A DNA stretch of 64,000 nucleotides from Tethya wilhelma (GCA_964030475.1 CAXIPT010000001.1:16541712-16605711); one strand, 5' to 3'; positions 43,719 to 64,000 are shown, counted from the first letter of the stretch. Notes: a model not told the origin generated them from the letters alone. Made by a program: numbers and translations.

Positions 43719-44240
43719 AATTCTTATCACAGTACACTTCTTTGTCAGGTGGCTATAGTCTTTTGTGTGCTAAACTAGTGAAAAACATGAGGTTATGACC
43801 GGACAAACACCCTACCCTACTTTCGTGCTGATGTCACGCAACCAGGAAATTTCCATTCACTCAGTTTGATTGCATTCTCAGATATATTATGAGAGGGGAT
43901 TCATCGGCCGGTACGTAGCTCCACCTCCACGTTGCTTGGCGACAGTAATTTTCTGTGGAATACGCGCATCTCCTGACTGTGTGCAAAGTGAATACTGCAG
44001 CTAGTCTACGAGATCTATACCGTCCAGTTGCTCAGAATAGAGAAAATACAGCCATCAGCAGATAAGTAGGTATGTTGATACACAAATTTGATTATAAACT
44101 TACTTAGCTGATGGGATATGCATTGGTAAAATTGTAATTAATATTCAAATATGCGTGCTAACAGCTGATTTGTACATTGTGGTATCAGAATTTGTTATCT
44201 CTCCATCACAAGAGCTACAGAATTATTGGAAAGCTAAACA
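43719..44240. promoter_or_regulatory. Divergent spacer, ZFAND-like / unknown gene
   Basis: 522 bp between two divergent start codons. It contains gatcggccggtacgtagctc-like GC-rich sequence and tacgcgcatc near 43960. Nothing else is recognised. Confidence 0.4.
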
Positions 44241-44863
44241 ATGGAGGCTCCTGCAATAGACCCGTTCAAGAGACGAACATTTGCAGGCTACAGCAGACAC
44301 TTTTGGTCAGAAAGACTCCCCCAGGACCACAACAATGAGTTGGTGTGGGCAAACAGGTGGTACACACCAGAGGATCTACGAAGCTCTGCTCCCGTCCAAC
44401 GGCACAAATTTCTCGCCCAACCTAATCCAAGTTTGAGCTTGCTTCCCTCGCACTGGGTACCGACGTGTGAGGCTCCACTCAAGTCTTTCTCGAGAGCTAA
44501 GGAGGAGAAGCACATTCACTCGTCTGCACCCTCTACACGCTGTGAACAGTGGTCGACACTCAGACAAATGCTACCCTCCAAGGGCCACTGCGTCCGTCAC
44601 AAGCCTCCGAAGTGGGGGAACGGGATATCGACAGCACCGGACTGGCAAGAAGAGAAGCCAAAGCGTTTCACAAAGATCAACAGTCCAATGACTAAGTAAG
44701 TGACGACGAGTCTGGAATGCTAGTAATAGAAATGATTGGGTGTAATTGCTTGAGGGTGTAATGAAAGAGCATGTGTGTTGTGTGATTTTGTTATGTAATT
44801 TGTTATATCTACAGCTATGTGGACGACATGCATCTAACAAACAGACTTTTCAAGCTCCATTGA
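44241..44863 (+). CDS. Unrecognised 167-residue protein, Trp/Pro-rich
   Basis: Exon 44241..44695 joins exon 44815..44863 in frame (ACTAA|gtaag ... cag|CTATG), ending HLTNRLFKLH. No known domain is recognised. The composition is rich in Trp, Pro, Arg and Lys, with spaced short motifs (RHFWSERLPQDH, VWANRWYTPEDL, LPSHWVPTCEAP, KWGNGISTAPDW). That style is common among ciliary microtubule-inner and flagella-associated proteins, and a role of that kind is my guess only. The splice junction and the long clean frame make it a real gene. It is divergent from the ZFAND-like gene and converges on PPP2R3C, 291 bp from its stop. Confidence 0.65.
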
Positions 44864-45154
44864 TTTCACGGAATGTGTTGAGTATGTCCAGTGACTCCAA
44901 TTGTATGTGTTGAATGAATGTGTGTGTGTGTGTGTGTGTGCAAAGGATACAAAAAAAAATTTTTTTTGCCTCTATTTATGACTTGTGTCAAGTGTGTGTC
45001 ATCAAATTAATGAGAATCAGTGTTGTAAAAAAATTCTGGCACAGTGGTAATTCACAATAGCACTGCAGTGCATGATCGTACAAACTGAAGTCATGTGAAA
45101 TGTATTGAGGAGTGATGATAAAAAAACGACCTATGTACAAATATTGTCAACAAC

Positions 45155-54245
<9,091 letters not shown>

Positions 54246-54434
54246 GTTTTATGAACTTTGAACTTTTAACACTCTAATAAATGCGCACCCCAAAATAATC
54301 GCCGCCGCCGCCAACCGCAACCTTACCTGTCAACTGAGAGGAACAATTGGTATGCGAGAACACTGGAGAACCACACATATTTACTGATCTCCTCTACCTC
54401 TTCCATAAATGTTCATTCCAAGCCAGAGGTAGGG
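54246..54434. promoter_or_regulatory. 189-bp PPP2R3C/SLC35B2 bidirectional promoter
   Basis: It lies between two divergent start codons. It includes a GC-rich cgccgccgccgccaaccgca stretch at 54301-54320, which stands out in this AT-rich scaffold. Promoter role is inferred. Confidence 0.55.
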
Positions 54435-56245
54435 ATGTCTGATCAGGGTGTAGTAGGAGACAATGCAGCAGCAGCTGTGATTGCACCAGAGAAGGAGGCT
54501 GTAGGAGGAATGTCTGATCTGTATTCTGCTCTGGACTCGTTTCAGGAGCATTGGTTGGGTAGCTTCTTACTCAATCTGATGGGATATGCTCTCATCATTT
54601 TGCCAGCAGCACTGCTGATCAGAAAGTGGAAGAAAGACCCTGCAGTACAAAGTGGTGAGAACTGATCATGTTTGTTATGATATTTATATATACACTTTTG
54701 ATACCTCAATGAATACTTTTATCTTGTAGGTCATGGTCCAGTGAACTCTTTTCTCAAATTACTGGTCTTGGGAAACTGCGATAGTGAGGACCCGGTGAGT
54801 AAAGCGGAAAAAGGACATGCCCCTTCAAATTCAGCCTCTCCAGAGCCTGCTGAAGTGTCGACTGGAAGGTACTGTATGCAGCTCATGCTGTGTGTTGTCG
54901 GTCTACAGGTTACCTATTTAACATGGGGTGTGCTGCAGGTGAGTCATCGAAGACATTGATTTTGTATTGAGCTTATTAATCTACATGATTGCTATTGTAA
55001 AACTACATCAAGAGTATAGACAATGTGCTGTTTTGGTTTGTACTTCAATGCTGTTAATATGTAAGATCTAAACGTCTGCATTCATTTCCCATGAGCTTTT
55101 AGACTCAAATCTCAGTACGTAATAACCTGTACTCAGTTGACGTGTGTCCCCAGGGATGTCCTGTGTAAAACAATCAAGCATTTACTGAATGCATAGGTTA
55201 AAATTAATATAGTGGGAAGTATTGTAAAGAGAAACCATGTTTTTCTTCCTCTGCCTTCCTTTACTTTTGGAAGTCCTAACTAATCACTTGTGGACAGAAT
55301 CTGCATGCAATTATTAGTAACTTGCTTTCAACTTACTATTTTTAAGGATTGATCCGCCATCTCTTGTCTCTCACACAGGAGAGGGTGATGACCCGAAGCT
55401 ATGAGGGTGACAAGTTTAGCAATTCGCAGTTTCTCGTTTTCGTCAACCGTATCTTGGCCTTGTTGGTAGCTGCCACTTACATCCTTGGCACCAAACAGCC
55501 GAGACATCAGACACCGCTCTACAAGTACTCCTATGCCTCTATTTCCAATACTCTCAGCAGCTGGTGCCAGTACGAGGCACTCAAGTTTGTCAGCTTCCCG
55601 ACACAGGTACTGGCAAAAGCGTCAAAAGTCATCCCCGTTATGCTCATGGGAAAGCTAGTATCCAATCGAACCTACCCGTGGCAGGAGTATCTGACAGCTA
55701 CACTGCTCTCGTTTGGAGTTGCTCTTTTTCTCTTGTCTGCCGATCCTTCCTCCGAGAAACACCATTCTACTGAAACCACTTTTGCTGGTGTGGTGATCTT
55801 GATGGGCTATATGGCATTTGATAGCTTTACTTCCAACTGGCAATCTGAGATCTTTCAAACGTACAAAGTGTCTTCCGTCCAGATGATGTTTGGCGTGAAT
55901 CTGTTCTCGTGTATCTTTACGATCGGATCGCTTCTCTTCAGAGGAATGTTCTTCCCTTCTCTGGTGTTCCTCTTCACTCACGCCGAGTTTGCAGTTCATG
56001 CCACTCTCCTCTCCATCTGTTCTGCAATAGGCCAGCTGTTTATCTTCCACACCATTGCATCGTTTGGTCCTCTCATCTTCACTCTCATCATGACCACAAG
56101 ACAGGCGCTGAGCATCCTTCTGTCGTGTTTCATTTTCAGACACCCTCTCGCTATGCAGGCCATGGTTGGTGTGCTGGTGGTGTTCATCTCACTATTTCTG
56201 AGAGCGTACTTTAGAAGTACTCAAAAGAAAGCTCCCAAGAAGTAG
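54435..56245 (+). CDS. SLC35B2: PAPS transporter 1 (SLC35B2/PAPST1)
   Basis: Exons 54435..54654, 54730..54938 and 55379..56245 join in frame to 431 residues (human 432). Family blocks: [15 protein letters not shown] across the second junction, [88 protein letters not shown] and [13 protein letters not shown]. About ten TM helices are present. It moves the sulfate donor PAPS from cytosol into the Golgi lumen for sulfation of glycans and proteins. The N-terminal extension has one further helix ([20 protein letters not shown]), as in the human protein. The start is the first ATG after the shared promoter with PPP2R3C. The 440-bp second intron holds nothing recognisable. Confidence 0.95.
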
Positions 56246-56510
56246 TGAATCGTGTGAATTAGAAGTCTGAAATCAATGATAAGATGTTTATTTATTGTAC
56301 ATAATAACTATTAGCTACATCTAGGGACATAATCATTGGCTCTATGCATCAATCAAATCACTATTCACTGTATGCGTGCAATCAGTTTCACCTTCAATAT
56401 TTTAATATGTGCAACCAAGGTAAATTTTTTAAAAAATGAGGAGTTCTAATATTATTGCGTATTTTAAGGAGGATTCATGGTCTGAAATAATAATGGTGTG
56501 TCAAATTTCA

Positions 56511-56809
56511 CTATATCTTTTTGTCAGTTCTCCAAACTGGTTCACTGCTGGCTGCTGACTCTTTGAGAGCTTGCATCACATTGGCATTGTTCTTCTCAAT
56601 CTCTGACAACTGGCCTAGGGTCTCCTCAGGAACTTTCTACAATAATCAAATGGATGAGCATCAATTAGAAATTACAAATGTAAATGCTATAATACCTTCA
56701 TCATCTCCTCTTTAGATGGCGAAGTGTACTTCATGAGAGCCCATCCTCCTACCACAACCCCGGCAAATGCAGTCCAAGCAAACAGTTGCCTGACAAATCC
56801 AGACATCAT
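56511..56809 (-). CDS. UQCC3-like complex III assembly factor
   Basis: Two exons, 56696..56809 and 56511..56636, give a 79-residue protein: MMSGFVRQLFAWTAFAGVVV as a start with one TM helix, then YTSPSKEEMMKKVPEETLGQ, an Asn/Glu-rich helix and EPVWRTDKKI. The order (N-terminal helix, a P-x-x-x-[KR]xEM[LM]K block, a helix, then a Trp-Arg near the end) matches human UQCC3 (93 residues), an inner-membrane factor for cytochrome b and complex III assembly. Similarity is short, so the name is tentative. It lies 134 bp downstream of FKBP2 on the same strand. Confidence 0.6.
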
Positions 56810-56943
56810 TCAGTGCCTTGACCCTCCCCTGAAAAGGCAAGAGCTTATTGAAGACCCTTACCATTTGCATGCACAAACAATAATTTTTCATGACAAATAA
56901 ATTATTAACTTCTTCAATTCCTGTATACAAAATTATACAACGA

Positions 56944-57700
56944 TCACAGTTCTCCACCTCGATCAATCTCAAGCAACTCCACTTCAAATATAAGTGTTGC
57001 TCCACCTGCACATGTATATACATGCTCACAATGATGGCATAATATAGATAACATGATTGTGCAGCAATAATTACAGTATTCTCAAGCCTGGCCAGTTTAG
57101 CACATACTTAATCCAGTATAGACTAAACTAGAGTTGACTTACCAGGAATCTTTGGTGGTGCTCCCCGGTCACCATAACCAAGATCAGATGGAATCTTCAA
57201 CCTTCGTTTCTCTCCAATGCACATACTGTAATGTGGAGATGGAATGACACTGGAATAAAAATCCTACAACTGAAGACTTACTTTAGAAGTCCTTGATCCC
57301 ATCCTAACAGAAAGAGAGAGAAAACATTGTTGGTAGATTGTTACAGTTTATGCACGCACAGAATGTATGAAACCCCATACCTTTGATTACTTGCCCAGTG
57401 CCCAATGTAAATTTAAATGGCTGGTTTCGTGAAACACTGCTATCAAATTCTGTTCCATCTTCAAGTGTTCCCTACTCAAAATCATAACCACTAACTCAAA
57501 TATATTAAACTAGTACACACATCACAACATGTTATCAAACATACAGTGTAGTGCATGGACAGCCTATCTCCTTTCTTTGATCTCATATCACATGTCTCAG
57601 GGCGTTTCTTCACCCCAATCTGCAGTCCACTCTTATCCTTGGCAAGGCATGGGACTACAACAAAGGAGAGTACCACCAGAATCACCAATCCTGCCTTCAT
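56944..57700 (-). CDS. FKBP2: FKBP2/FKBP13 ER peptidyl-prolyl isomerase
   Basis: Five exons (57545..57700, 57381..57471, 57282..57303, 57143..57225, 56944..57005) total 414 nt, 137 residues (human 142). A signal peptide ([20 protein letters not shown]) precedes [20 protein letters not shown] and MHYT, then [71 protein letters not shown]. The FK506-pocket residues (Y, F, D, V-I, W) are present. The C-terminus ends GGEL, comparable with the RTEL ER-retention end of human FKBP2. It catalyses proline isomerisation in the ER lumen. The gene is divergent from SNRPD2. Confidence 0.95.
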
Positions 57701-57906
57701 CTTGGGTAGATGTGTCCAGGGATTTCCCCTTCAATTGTACGTTGCTAAACTGCGCATGCTCAGAATTACCACGTTCGAGCAACGTTTTCTGATCACACTT
57801 GAATTTACACTATAGGTAGGTTGGAATACTTGCCTCTCTTGCAGTGAAGAAAGAAGACACTTAGAAGAGCTAGCTTGCTACTTACAGAGGAGTATATCTA
57901 AGCAAC
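57701..57906. promoter_or_regulatory. 206-bp FKBP2/SNRPD2 bidirectional promoter
   Basis: It lies between two divergent start codons. It includes CTGCGCATGCTCAG near 57750, an NRF1-like half-palindrome common in shared housekeeping promoters. Role inferred. Confidence 0.5.
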
Positions 57907-58331
57907 ATGGCGCAGTAAGTCCAAGTGTGATGTGCATTATATGGAAAGTATTTACTGATACCTGTTTACTTTATTCATACTGTAGCACTAAACCAAAATC
58001 AGAAATGAGTGAGGAGGAACTAAAAAAAAAGGAGGATGAAGAATTTCAAACTGGTCCATTATCAGTTCTCACTCAGTCAGTCAAACACAACACTCAAGTG
58101 CTAATAAATTGCCGCAACAATCGTAAGTTGTTGGCAAGAGTCAAAGCATTTGATCGCCACTTCAACATGGTGTTGGAAAATGTCAAAGAGCTCTGGACGG
58201 AGACACCAAAGACTGGAAAGGGCAAAAGCAAAGCCAAGCCAGTGAACAAGGACAGATATATAGCCAAGATGTTCCTTCGTGGAGACTCTGTCATTTTAGT
58301 TTTACGAAATCCTGCTGCTCTTGCTAAGTGA
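57907..58331 (+). CDS. SNRPD2: Small nuclear ribonucleoprotein Sm D2
   Basis: An 8-nt first coding exon (57907..57914, ATGGCGCA) joins 57986..58331 to give 117 residues (human 118). Sm motif 1 is [20 protein letters not shown] + [14 protein letters not shown], and Sm motif 2 is [15 protein letters not shown], separated by the usual basic [13 protein letters not shown] loop. The N-terminus has [20 protein letters not shown], as in animals. Sm D2 is part of the heptameric Sm ring on U1, U2, U4 and U5 snRNAs. The tiny first exon decides the start; the ATG sits just after agcaac. Confidence 0.96.
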
Positions 58332-58484
58332 CTCATTTCTTATCTTTGTTTCCTTATCTACACTTGAGCTAAAATCACACAATTAAAGTTAATTAATGGT
58401 TAACTATTGGAGGCGTGTTGAGCATGGTGTGCGTTAAAAAGAATAAAGTGGGTGTAGCTCTCAGCAGAAAGTTTTGTATTGAAA

Positions 58485-59573
58485 ATGGACCTGAAACTGT
58501 TACTTATGTGCACATGGCTGTGTGCATTTGGCGTCTCCGGTGCTCTGTGTGGTGATGATTCAACAGGTACCTGTCAGGCAGACGGTGGATGCAAGACAAA
58601 CAGAGAAGTCTCAGATGATGATGATGATGACATCCTGAGTGTAGAAGATGAAGATGACTACTCTGAAGAGGCTCAAGAAGAAGCAAGAGAACTTCTCAAC
58701 GGTGTCGAGGAGCCTAAAGTGAACAAGCTCGTTCGGATTCCGGGTGGAGTGTTCACAATGGGCCTGGATAAGCCCATTTTGCCTCAAGATGGTGAGGGAC
58801 CAGCAAGAAGAGTGGAGATCAGCGAGTTCTTCATGAACCAGTATGAAGTGAGCAATGCCGAGTTTGCCAAATTTGTATCTCAGACTGGATTTGTTACGGA
58901 AGCTGAGAAATTTGGTGATTCATTTGTTTTGGATGCTCTTCTCTCAGATGAAGTGCAAGCGGAGATTACTCAAGCTGTTCAAGGAGCTCCTTGGTGGTTG
59001 CCTGTGAAAGGAGCATCGTGGAAGCATCCGGAAGGAAGAGGGACAACTATTGTTCATCGGATGGATCACCCTGTTGTGCACGTATCGTGGAATGATGCAG
59101 CAGCTTTCTGTGAATGGGCTGGCAACAAGAGATTGCCAACAGAAGCAGAGTGGGAGTATGCAGCAAGGGGAGGTCTTGAAGGGAGAATATTTCCATGGGG
59201 AAACAGCCATCTTCCAAAAGGAGAGCACTGGACAAACATTTGGCAGGGAGACTTCCCGTACAACAATACACTGGAGGATGGCTACCTTAGCACGGCTCCT
59301 GTAGACACTTTCCGACAGAACAAGTACAACCTACACAACATGGTTGGCAATGTTTGGGAGTGGACATCTGATTGGTGGACCACTAGGCATTCTAAGGAGT
59401 TTGTTAAAGATCCAACTGGACCCTCCGATGGAAATGATAAAGTGAAGAAAGGTGGTTCATATATGTGCCATCCAGAGACCTGTTATCGATTCCGATGTGC
59501 AGCAAGAAGCCAAAACACACCCGATAGCTCTGCATCTAATTTGGGTTTTAGATGTGTCAAGAGTACTGCCTGA
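58485..59573 (+). CDS. SUMF1: Formylglycine-generating enzyme (SUMF1), single exon
   Basis: One uninterrupted frame of 362 residues (human 374). The N-terminus has a signal peptide ([20 protein letters not shown]) and an acidic, Cys-containing stretch. The FGE core follows: [81 protein letters not shown] and [20 protein letters not shown]. The last holds both active-site cysteines (MC....C). It oxidises the sulfatase cysteine to formylglycine in the ER. The ATG at 58485 was chosen because it begins the signal peptide. It lies 153 bp after SNRPD2 on the same strand. No introns are present, although neighbours and vertebrate SUMF1 have several. Confidence 0.95.
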   Translation: MDLKLLLMCTWLCAFGVSGALCGDDSTGTCQADGGCKTNREVSDDDDDDILSVEDEDDYSEEAQEEARELLNGVEEPKVNKLVRIPGGVFTMGLDKPILPQDGEGPARRVEISEFFMNQYEVSNAEFAKFVSQTGFVTEAEKFGDSFVLDALLSDEVQAEITQAVQGAPWWLPVKGASWKHPEGRGTTIVHRMDHPVVHVSWNDAAAFCEWAGNKRLPTEAEWEYAARGGLEGRIFPWGNSHLPKGEHWTNIWQGDFPYNNTLEDGYLSTAPVDTFRQNKYNLHNMVGNVWEWTSDWWTTRHSKEFVKDPTGPSDGNDKVKKGGSYMCHPETCYRFRCAARSQNTPDSSASNLGFRCVKSTA

Positions 59574-60224
59574 AAAACAGTGCTATTTTGTATGTAGGCT
59601 TTTAAAAGCCATTTGTTGAGTTTTGTTGAAAGTAAAAGCCAGTATTCTCATAATTATTATCTTCAATACTATTTTCAGTGAGTTTATGAATGCCTAATTT
59701 AACGATTATTCTGATATTTCTGGCGGGATTTTTAAAATTTTACGGTATACTGACAACAAGCACAAACCTGTCTGGATGGAGAAGACACAGGCTAGGCAGA
59801 CAGGACAGCTCATAAGAACAAAGTGGCGTCTCAATGCAAGTTTTAACCAATCTGGGATTATAGCAAAGGATATGAAAGCTGTCTTTGTGTGAGTTTATCT
59901 CTAATTAGAGCCATGAGCTTGAAGCATGAGTGTTGATATCGTGCCTCCCTGTCTGAGTCAGTATCCAATGTACATATAGTTTATGTTTCCAGTGTCCTGG
60001 ATACTTGTTGTGTTTTAAATTGAATATGCAAGCATACAAGCCTTTGTATAAATACACCAAAAAGCATAAATTATGCCTTTTGATGTGGGGTACACAATGT
60101 CATGGTTTCTGACCGTCCGTCTGTAACATAAATTGTGACAGATTTTCACAGAGTACAACTACAGATTTATAGTAACCCAACAATAATTACATAGAATAGC
60201 AAACAATAATAGTTTTTTAAAGTG
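59574..60224. other. Intergenic stretch between SUMF1 and the EGF gene
   Basis: It holds the SUMF1 3' UTR and, on the other strand, the 3' UTR of the EGF gene. It is AT-rich; no repeat or ORF is recognised. Confidence 0.5.
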
Positions 60225-60514
60225 TCAATGCTTTCCAGAGTTAGAGAAAAAGTTGAACTTGACCTCTTCATAGTCATTTCCGACTGCAGTAAGTGGTGCT
60301 TTATCATCATCATCGACAAAAAATGCTGGACTTTTAGAGTCATAATCAAAGCTAGCACTCTCAGGATATTTAGAGTCGTAATCAAAGCTAGCACTCTCAT
60401 AGAGTGGATTCTGGATTGACGTAGGTCGGTCATCAATGTCTTTATGGTGGCCAATTTCTTCATGACTCATGTAAGTGGGATTGTCCAATTGAGGAGTGTT
60501 GGTAGAGAAGTGAA
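60225..60514 (-). other. Cytoplasmic tail exon of the EGF receptor-like protein
   Basis: About 95 residues with NPTY, NPLY, a direct repeat [21 protein letters not shown], a DDDDK run and NDYEEVKF. The tyrosines sit in PTB-type (NPxY) and acidic (DYEEV) contexts. Confidence 0.85.
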
Positions 60515-63500
60515 CTATATGAAAATAAAAATGTGATTTTGCCGGTTACTTTTATAATTATTCGATACAAGGTATATAAGAATATGTATTGCATTTGATA
60601 GCTAGCTCAGATCCTAGTAGTTTTTTGTTGTTTTTTTTCTTTACGTACCTGTGCCCACAAACTGCATTGATCTTTTCCTTGATGAGCGCACACACAACCA
60701 AATAGTAATCACCACCAGCACTATTGCTACAAACAGTACTACAATCCCACCCACTGATGATCCAATGGCAATGTAAGGCGGGGATTGTTGTTCTGCAAAA
60801 AAAGTACAGTAAACAACCAATCATGTTGTAATAGTATTGTGAATGTCTGGTCAGCAATTACAATCAATTACCAAGTGGTTTTCCAGATTCTGTGGTCTTT
60901 GTCACTGGGTATGGGTAGGTCTTACTTCTTTCTGTTGTGTCACCACCATCACTGGTTGAAGTTATCTCACAGGCTACATCCTGTATGCATGGTGATAGCA
61001 CTGTTATATATTAAACTTTGTAATTTAGGTGTGGTCAAAATTGACTGGAGTTGTTTGATATCTTACAGAACAAGAAATGTCACAGAATTCTCCCGTCCAC
61101 TGAGGAGCACATGTACAGGTGAATGAGTTTATTCCATCCTACGAGTGTCATGCAGGTATGTGTTGATCATGAGGATGGCATGTTGAGTGTACAATGAAAA
61201 ATCATTAAAATTGGGGGAAAACATCTCGAGATCTAGCTGAATTATGCATGCATGTATTCCATGTTCATTTTAAGTACCTGGCATTTGCCTCCATTCTTGC
61301 ATGGGTTTGGACTACACTCATCAATATCAAATGGTATGTGTACTTGACAATATCTACCGGTGTAGTCTGCATGACACTCACAGTGGTAGCCACCAACTTC
61401 ATCCTGTATCATGTATGAGTATATTGCATCATATGCTGAGAATTATTGATCTGGTATGATAGTTGTGTGACTCTAATACTTACCACACATGATCCTTGTT
61501 CACATAAGTTGTTCACGCAATCGTCACAATTCACGTTGCAATCTGTTCCAGTGTAGCCGTCAAAACAGTTGCAGGAGTAGCCATTCACCTTGTCCTGAAT
61601 TGCCACCATTTGATACTTTGATCATTAATAGTTTCATTCAAGCCAATTACATACTCACCACACAACTCCCATGTACACACGGCCTATTTGCACATTCGTC
61701 TGCATCAGTCTCACAATATATCCCATAGTATCCAGCCGGACAGGTGCAGTTGAAAGCAGCAACTAGATCCTGAAAACAACAAGTAAAACTTGAACACAGT
61801 CCTCTTTTATGTGTGTGATAAAAATAATATAAATGATAGTTAAACCTACAGTGCATGTGGCTCCATTCCTGCAAGGGTCAGGCTCACACTCATTTATGTC
61901 CACCTCACAATTCCTTCCAGTGTATCCTGGAGTACACATGCAGTCGTATCCATCACCGGTTGTATGATCCTACAGAAGAATTAAGTAGGAAGGAATGAGG
62001 GCCCCTTTTACAAACTAAAAGTGAGGTTGTAAGACTCACCACACAGTAGCCATTGATGCATGGTGATGAAGCACAAGCATCTATCTCTCTGCTGCAGTCA
62101 TAGCTGGTGAATCCTGACACACATGTACATGAGAATGCATCCCGACCATTCTCACAAGTACCGCCATTGTTGCAGGGATTGGAGCGGCACATGTTGAGAT
62201 CAATCTCACAGTCACTCCCCTAATGCATTGAAAAGAATATATATTTTCCATTTACTGTTTCTCTTAAGTTTATGTTGCTTACATCAAACTCCTCTGAGCA
62301 TTCACAACGGTAGCCATTGACTTGGTCAATGCAAGTGCCTCCATTCACACACGGTCGAGGTAGACAGTCATCAATATCTGTCTCACAGTTTCTTCCAAAA
62401 TACCCTGGTGCACACGTGCAATTGTAGTTGTTGATCAAATCCTACATGCAGAATTAAGTATAGAAATAATATAGGATTTGTCAATTCAACCTAGACTCTA
62501 ATTGTGTTGGTCTTACAGTACACGTGGCACCATTCCTACACGGATCTCCTTCACATTCATTTCTGTTTGTCTGACACCGGTTTCCAATCCATCCTTCCAC
62601 ACAGCTGCAACTATAGCTATTCACAAGGTCCTAATTCCATGGATAACAAAATAAAGAAAAGCTTGACAAGACGGTTTAATGCTCAATATAATATAACCAG
62701 TAAGGGTTACAACATACATAGCAAGTGCCTCCATTTCGGCAAGGAGGAGGATCACACTCATCAATATCTACTTCACAACGAACTCCCGTGAATCCTGGAC
62801 GACAATTGCACATGAACCCATTGATGAGATCCTTAAGAGAAAAAAAATCAAGTAACAGCTTAATAGCACACACAGAGTGATTGAACGAATATTGGATAAT
62901 CCAATTTGTGCTAAAACTTACAATACACTCTCCTTCATTCTGACATGGAGTTGGAGAGCAGTCGTTGTGGTTGGTATTGCAAGTGGGCCCCTCCCATCCT
63001 GGGGCACAGGAACAGCTGTATCCATTGACGAGATCCTGTTTGAAGAGAGTCAGCCAACAACTGAACCATATATGTTTTGTACTGTTACCAGCATGAAATG
63101 AAAGCTTACGTTGCAAGTGGCTTCATTCTGACATGGATTAGGATCACAATCATTTATGTTCTCGTCACAGTTCCCACCTGTCCATCCTGCCACACAAGTA
63201 CATGAGTAGCTGTTGATTCCATCCTGGACATCACGTAAGAAACCCAATTTCATCTAATTTTAGCACACCTAATCTAGACGTAGATTCTCATACCACACAT
63301 GTGCCACCATTTCTACAAAGATTGGAGCTGCATTCATCAATATTGACATCACAGTTCATCCCAGTCCACCCAGCTTCGCAAGAGCACTCGTAACCTGGTG
63401 CTTGATTCTATGGTGGCAGAACATAATACTTAGATCCGGGTAGCATTAGTTGTCATGGCTGCGATTATCTTGTACTGGCTTACCACACAAGTTCCATGTG

Positions 63501-64000
63501 TACAAGTGCTTTCCAAAGTACATTCGTTGATATCAGTTTCACAATTTTGACCTGTCCACCCCTCACTACATTCACACCGATAACTTCCAACAAGGTCCTT
63601 GTGTGTATAGAAAATGTTTATAAATGGGTGGTAGGGGAATCTGTATGTGGCATACATGGCAAGTTGCTCCGTTTCTACAGGGTGTAAGTGTGGCACACTC
63701 ATCAGTTTCTGTTTGGCACCTGTCTCCATGGTATCCAGGGGGACAGCGACAGTGAAAACCGTTGACCAAATCCTACATGTCATGTGTTTGGAGATGATGA
63801 ATAATGTGATTCTATATATGGATCTACAAGGTGTGTATATGAGGTCTGTTTATTATTATCTTACTGTGCAAGTTCCACCATTTTGGCAAGTGTTCTCTCG
63901 ACAGTCATCAATGTTAGTGATGCAATTCTCTCCTGTCCATCCTGGTGCACAATTGCAAGTGTAGCTATTCAACCCATCCTACATACAAGAGGCAATGGAT
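60225..64000 (-). CDS. EGF-repeat type I membrane protein (Notch/fibropellin-like), 5' end off window
   Basis: Exons on the minus strand each carry about one EGF module, most in phase 1 and starting D-x-[VI]-[NG] ([30 protein letters not shown]). I count about 15 EGF repeats, several with the calcium-binding DIDEC/DINEC start. After them come a Ser/Thr-rich stalk, a TM exon (60649..60792: [19 protein letters not shown] then a stop-transfer RSSRKR) and a tail exon (60225..60514). The tail has two NPxY motifs (DNPTYMS, QNPLYES) and a repeated SASFDYDSK unit. No LNR, ankyrin or DSL domain is in the window, so it is not shown to be Notch or Delta. It is probably an adhesion or signalling receptor at the cell surface. 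The N-terminus lies beyond 64000. Confidence 0.85.

Noticed and set aside
58332..58484. SNRPD2-SUMF1 and FKBP2-UQCC3-like as operons
   Set aside because: The same-strand gaps of 153 and 134 bp are short but fit the general compactness here. There is no trans-splice or operon signal.

Overview
This is an animal nuclear genome scaffold. Genes have short introns (mostly 45-200 bp) with GT-AG borders, intergenic gaps are small, and long CA/TG and GA microsatellites are common. The protein set is metazoan: BIRC6/BRUCE, AVEN, SLC30A6, CEBPZOS, SLC35B2, SUMF1, a K2P channel and an EGF-repeat receptor. Compactness and low GC fit a demosponge (Amphimedon/Haliclona-like), but that is inference; another early-branching animal is possible. 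Single N characters at 14248, 36183 and 45870 and a 59-base N run at 27493-27551 show a scaffold built from joined contigs.

Region 1 (1-15.1 kb): the 3' part of a two-pore K+ channel gene (+) converges on a complete WDR74 gene (-). A 3.9-kb segment (812-4701) holding the channel tail and all of WDR74 recurs almost unchanged at 10056-13941. Between the copies lies a 5.35-kb palindromic block (4702-10055) with arms of 1.4-1.8 kb made of tandem repeats and a loop of 38-bp minisatellite. The 3' half of FCF1/UTP24 follows.

Region 2 (15.4-37.7 kb): one giant gene on the minus strand, BIRC6 (BRUCE/Apollon), with about 32 exons and roughly 14 kb of coding sequence. It has an intact BIR zinc finger near the N-terminus and an intact E2 (UBC) domain with its catalytic Cys near the C-terminus. 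Its largest intron (26.8-29.5 kb) is packed with repeats. Its BIR-region exons are locally duplicated at an N join.

Region 3 (37.7-44.9 kb): AVEN (+) is head-to-head with BIRC6 across 85 bp. SLC30A6/ZnT6 (-) is head-to-head with CEBPZOS (+) across 65 bp. A small A20/AN1 zinc-finger (ZFAND) gene (-) is divergent from an unrecognised gene (+).

Region 4 (45.1-60 kb): PPP2R3C (-), with duplicated 3' exons and an uninterrupted ARF-like GTPase gene nested on the opposite strand in one intron; SLC35B2/PAPST1 (+); UQCC3-like (-); FKBP2 (-); SNRPD2 (+); and an uninterrupted SUMF1 (+).

Region 5 (60.2-64 kb): the 3' part of a type I membrane protein gene (-) with about 15 EGF repeats, one TM helix and a tail with two NPxY motifs; it continues past the window end.

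The genes are mostly housekeeping and unrelated in pathway, but they sit in a striking run of divergent pairs with very short shared promoters. The BIRC6-AVEN pair couples two anti-apoptotic genes. BIRC6 and SLC30A6 are also near neighbours on human chromosome 2p22 (from memory), which suggests ancient microsynteny. The three near-identical direct duplications all look like unmerged allelic contigs.
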